Assembly (NCBI GenBank): GCA_959347345.1
Contig: OY365738.1
Location: 124,001-188,000, forward strand
DNA length: 64,000 bases
Origin: an uncultured Amylibacter sp.
Lineage (GTDB): Bacteria > Pseudomonadota > Alphaproteobacteria > Rhodobacterales > Rhodobacteraceae
Reading direction: 5' to 3'
The notes under the pieces were generated by a model. It did not search any database and was not told the DNA's origin. It saw only the letters and a program-made list of their open reading frames with translations. Every line of letters starts with the position of its first letter. Positions within the stretch are counted from its first letter, which is position 1. Below, in pieces: positions 33,501-39,500 of the stretch. The translations under genes were made by a program, and so were the position numbers.

Positions 33501-36500
33501 ACCACCGCCACCGCCCGCCTATGGACGCGGGAATTACGCCACGTTTGAGGATTTTTACAGAAAACGGGCAGCGACTGCCGACCGTTATTTGACACCGAGC
33601 AGAACAGCCGATACAGACCAGTTTGTAAGGGGATTGCGAATAGGTTTGATTGACCCTGCGGATGGTACTTTGGAGGCGGGCAGTTTTGCGCCGTTAAGTG
33701 TTTATCTGGGCGGTAATACGAATAGCGGTAATGCGTTTATTATTGAGAATTTTAATGACACCCATGTTGTTGGATTGTTAGGCACCACCGATTTGGGCTT
33801 TGCCCCGCATGAAAATTTGGCGAGTGCCACGTGGCTGGGGAATTTTTATGTATCCAATAATGTGGCGACCACAGGCACAGACGGCCCCGCACCGCTTGAA
33901 ATAAAATCTGGGGTGAAAGTGGATTTTGGCGCGGGGACGCTTACATCCACGCAAGAGACATATACTTTGGCTAACACCCAATTTATATCTTTCGGAATTT
34001 ACGGGGAGTTCGGCGAACAACACGAATTGCCACTCGGCATTTTGGATGGTATTGTTAAATATGGTCACCATGCGACAGATGCGTCTTTAATCATGACTGC
34101 TGACCTGCGCGACCTGCCTTTGATTGGTGTGATTGGCAGGGCTGGTGCGCTGGGCATATTCCGTGACCCATCAGATAATAATCTTGTCGGCGGGTTTGAA
34201 GCTGGAATTTCTACAGACCATGATGTGTTTCGTGAAGGTTCTAGGGGTGCTATAAAAACAGGACTTCTCATTTCTCCAAGTAGATTTGGAAACAGTAGCA
34301 CTATTCAAAGGGCGGCTGTTTTTGAAGTCAACGATGCGGGGACGGGTTTCAAAGCCGAAGCAATAAAATATGATACAACAGGAACACCTCCCGGTGACCA
34401 ATGGCCAACGAAGCGAACAGGTACACAAATAGCTGGTTTTGCGACTGGGACCAAATACGGATTCGGCGATGATCCCGAGAGCCTCAGTGGCTTTATCCTT
34501 GCGGGAGTCGATGTCATGACAATACCTACCAACGTCGGAACCCCCACGAACGTGCATACCCAGCAGACACTACGGATTGTTGGCGCGGGTTTCCTGCCGA
34601 CCTCGACTCTGGGTGCTGCGATACTTGATATCACAGGTTCGGCAACTTGGAGGGGGGGTAAGGCGTATGTTTTAGATACTGTTGATGCCACCACCAAAGT
34701 ATTTAACGTGGATTTCACTGTGAATTTCGCCAAAGGTACGTTTAACACGGCTGGTGCAGTTGCCGTGGCTAGCAAGATTGGCGCGGATGGTATGCCTGTC
34801 ACGACTGGTCAGACTGGGCAAACGCTGTTAATTGAGGGCAAATTCGGTCAGGGTGCGCCCGCCTTTTCTGCGGGTTTTCTGACTAGTGGGAGGGTTCTCT
34901 ATTATAACGGTGCCGAGACAGCAGTCCAGACAAACGCGCTGTATGGTTTGATTGGCAGAGGTGGTGCGGTTGCCATATTTCAGGGTGGTGGGCAGGTTGG
35001 GGCTAATAATGGTTATGCTGGCGGATTTTGGGTTAGACCTGGTGCGACCGAGGGCACGACCTTGCCCGAAGTCAAGTATGGGACTTATTTAAGCCATTAT
35101 AGAGCGGAGATAAAAGACTCAGTAAATATTCCCGCCGAGCCTTCTGGGCGTGTTGAATTCTTTAATGGAACGACAGGTGCTACTGGCGGTCTTGTTGTTC
35201 AGCAAAACCTTACGTTCAGACTGGGCGGGGATGATGCGGATGCCGCCAACGAGAACGGGCTTCGTTTTAATGTATTTAGGAATCTTAAAACCGTGGGGCT
35301 TTTGGGTCAAACGGATTTGGGTGCTGTTCTGCCCAATACCACGGCCTCTGCCACTTGGTATGGGCGGTTATTTGCCAAAACCGATGCAACCGCGTTTAAC
35401 GCGGACAATGAAAAACAAATCCGCTTGGATGTGGATTTTTCTGAGGGAACGATTGACACGCCAGCCCCCGTTAATTTTACCATAGGGGAAGAAACGCATA
35501 GTGTATCCATTCGCGGTCGCTTTGGGTTGCATGACTTCGTCCGTAGGTCAAGTGTGCCAACAGCAACAGGTCTGTTAAGTGGGTTTGTGGAATATACGCA
35601 TTATGAGACGGCGGCGGTTAGATTTGATTTGATTGGGATAATTGGGGCGGAAGGCGCGCTCGGCATATTCAAGGGCAATGTCGCAGATGTTGGCTTGGTT
35701 GGCGGGTTTGAGGTAACACCAGATTCGGATGCAGAGATAGCGGCAAGGGGGGCGAATCATACCACCTATTTAACGCAGTTTGAGAATTTCGCGTCAATAA
35801 ACGATCCATTAAAGGATGGTAGTGTCCGCTCTCAAATAGTAAAAGGCGAGGCACATAAGTTGAAATTTGGTGGCGCGCCTGAATATTTCCCTACGTTCAG
35901 ATTGGGCGGGGATCATAGCGATGCTAATACTGATGCGGCAGATACGACTAACCTCGATGGCTTTGCCATGGCGGTATTCACTGCTGGTCAGCATAAAGGC
36001 GTGGGGATTTTGTCTGGCACGGATTTGGGTACGCCTGTGACATCAAGCACACCCTCGGCGATTTGGGCAGGGCGGCTTTATGTCAATCCCGCTTATACGG
36101 CTGATGATACTACCTATGCCTCGCTGGATTTGCAGGTGGATTTCGGCGCAGGCACGATTGAAACCTTGCAACCAATAACCATAGTTGCGTATAAAGCGGG
36201 CAGCCCAGCAGTCCATAAACAAAGCCTAGAAATTAACGGACGGTTCGGCTCGCATTTGGATGCATTCGGCTTGCGCACGGGGACACTGGGCGGAACGGTT
36301 GACTATACTGTCGGGCATTATGCCCTAGATGCAAATTTAACAAACCTTACCGTCTCCCAACGAACATTGGCAATGACGCATCGCCGTGTCACGGCAAGGC
36401 TTCCGTTGATCGGCTTGATTGGCACGGATGGCGCGATTGGCGTATTCCACGGTACTGTGGCGGATGATGCTTTTACTAATGTTCATGTCATCGGCGGGTT

Positions 36501-39500
36501 TGAGGTAAGCCCGCGGGCGGAATTGTCCAGCACTATCACGGCTAGTTTTGAACGTTGGGCGCGGGGTGCAACGCAATGTGGGGCTATTGATGCAAGGGTC
36601 TCCACCTTTGATTTTGACACCGAATGCGCCACCACAAAAGCCATTATCTTTGCCCATCCAAATGATTTGTTCCTATCGGATGAGGATTTTAGTGGTAGTA
36701 ATACAAAGCGTCAAGGGTTTGTTTTGGGTAATGCGGTTGGTATAGACCTAACCCGTACGTTAACCCCAACGTCTGGTCTTACCCTTAAAACTTTGACCTT
36801 GGGCGATGATGCCATTTTTAATAACGTCGGGGAAAGATTTACATTAAACACGGCTATGGGGGATGCCACGGATGGTGTTGCCTTTATCGGGGACTCTTTT
36901 GATAATTCTATTTATGCGGGGCTGTTGTCTGGCACGGATTTGGGCGCACCGCTGGCTTTGAACAGTGCGCTTCAGGTCAGTTGGCCAGGCAGGCTCGTTT
37001 ATCTGGTTAATGGCGTTGCTTTAGAAGATGGCGATTTTGTGCTGACCGTTGATTTCGCCAATAGGAGGATTTCAGGGGATGTGGCGGTGGCTTCTGGTTT
37101 GGCTCTGCAAGGGTCTTATGATGAATTCGGTGTCATAACGGGGATAATTAAAGCTAAGCAGTCTCGTTCATCCACGGGTTCTGTATCGGGGCTTATCGGT
37201 GTGGAAGGCGCGGTTGGCGCGTTTGTTATTAACACCAGCGATCGGTTCAGAGTTGGCGGGTTTGTCGCGGCACCTGTTGCGAAGATTAAGGTGACAGGCT
37301 ATGCCCATTTTGAGGATTATCATAAAACCTTGACGGGACAGCGGGAACTACACGCAGATTTAACAACGGGCGGTGAGGCGGCACTCGTGGTCGGCACGCC
37401 AACTGGTTTGAATACCGCGACTGCGACAGGCATAACTCTTTCCACCACTGGTGCGGGCGAATTTAGCTCTACTTACTATCTGGGCGGGGGAACAAGCGGT
37501 GATGATGGGTTTGCCCTTCTGCGTGGTCGGCTGACGGGTAGCAATACACATATATATCGTGCGGGGATTTTGTCTGGTACGGATTTGGGTCCAGTGGTTA
37601 GCGCGAGGGTGAATGGGTTATGGACGGGGACTGCCAATGTCACCTATGCTAATAGCACGACTTCTGCGAGTGAATTCCATAGCTTTACCCTGATTTTGGA
37701 TGTGGATTTTGCCGCTGGCATGATTAACACCGTGACTGACGGAGTAAGTGGTACGGATGGTTTACAGGTTGAGGGGAGGTTTGGTGTGGGTAATATAGCA
37801 TTTAATGATGGTAATCGCACTGCCTTACCTCAGGGTATTTTGGGCGGGCGGGTTACTTATAAATTTGGAGTGGGGGGCATGACTGATCCAGAACTTACTA
37901 GAATGCCGTTGATTGGATTGATTGGTGGGGAGGGTGCGGTTGGCGTATTTACTACGACCAGTGGTGTCTTTTCTTATGCGGGCGGTTTCACCGCACGACC
38001 TTTTGCCTTGACCCCTGCTGCGCAAGTTCCCGCACCTGCGGCTATTGTTGTGAGTGTGTTGCAGGACTTTGCAACCCTGCCAACCACGGGAAGCACAACG
38101 AGCGGTGGATTTGTGAAACTTGGCAGTACGTTCACAAACACTGATGTTGCCACATTTGCTCCCACCGGTTTTAGGAGTAATAATACCACTTTCACGATTA
38201 GGAACGATATTGAATCCATCGGTGGCTTTGCTTATTTTTCAGTAACAGAGAATACTGACACAAAATTCTACTATTACGCTGGGATTCTGGCAGATACCAA
38301 TTTGGGCGCGCCTGTCGCCTCCAGAGACCCAACCGCAACTTGGACTGGGATATTTTCAGAACATGGTAGTCGTGAATCGCCAAATAAAGACGACTTTGTA
38401 AAATTCCATGTTAATTTTGGGGCTGGGATATTGCAGTTTAGTAATGCTACGGACACTGGCGGGGGCGCTACGCTCACCCGTGGTATCTATACTTACACTC
38501 TAAATGGGGAATTCGGTCATGGGGTTATTGATGCGAATAACAATATCATTACCACGGGGCAACTGGGCGGACAGATTAAGCGTTCCACGGGTCTTCAGAA
38601 TGACCCAGACAGATTTGCGGTTATATCAGGTTTGATTGGTAAAAAAGGCGCGGTTGGTGCGTTTGTGGATTCTTTGGATCGTTCGCATTTCGCGGGCGGG
38701 TTTTGGGCTGTGCCAAAATTGGGGCTTGATGATGATGATGATGACGAAGTGGTTAATTTTGCCGACTGGGAGCGTGGTTTTGGCAGACGACATGACTTGC
38801 CGCGCCGGCTTACCAGCCCACAAACAAGCGAATTCTTGGCGGGTAGGGAAACCGTTGTGAATGAAAACGGGCTGGATGACACGGGGAGGACAAACTACGG
38901 GAGGGTAGTCTCCGGAGCGAAATTTGCTGGGGGCACAATCGCCCGCTTTGCTTTTGCCTTTGGCAGTGATAGTCTCACGTATGGTGGCTATCCACTGGGC
39001 GGGGATGCCACGGGTGGTGTCGCTGGCTTTTGGCAAGCGAATGGTGCCCATCGTTATGCCGGGCTTTTATCAAGCACAAATGTGGGTGCACCTATCAATT
39101 CAGCTCTTCAGACTGGCGCGTGGCGCGGGCGATTCGTGGTATACCGTGCTATTTCTAACCTTATTTTTACTACTAGAACAGATTTCACATTAAACGTTAC
39201 GTTTAAAACGGGTGGTGGCGGTACGCTAACAATGGCTAATATCACGGATTCACAGACTTCTTATAATTACTATTCAATGACGGGTGGTGAATTTGATGAA
39301 AGAGGTTTTATTTCTGGCAAAATCAATTTACATCATAAGACTAGTAGCACTAGTGAAGTTACTCTTACCGACTCAGGCTTTCTAACAGGGTTAATTGGCG
39401 CGGATGGCGCGGCTGGTGTGTTTATCGGTGGCAGGGGGACGATAGATGATATACAGCTCCATTCCGCGAGGTCAGGTGACATTACGCGCTTTGTAGGTGG

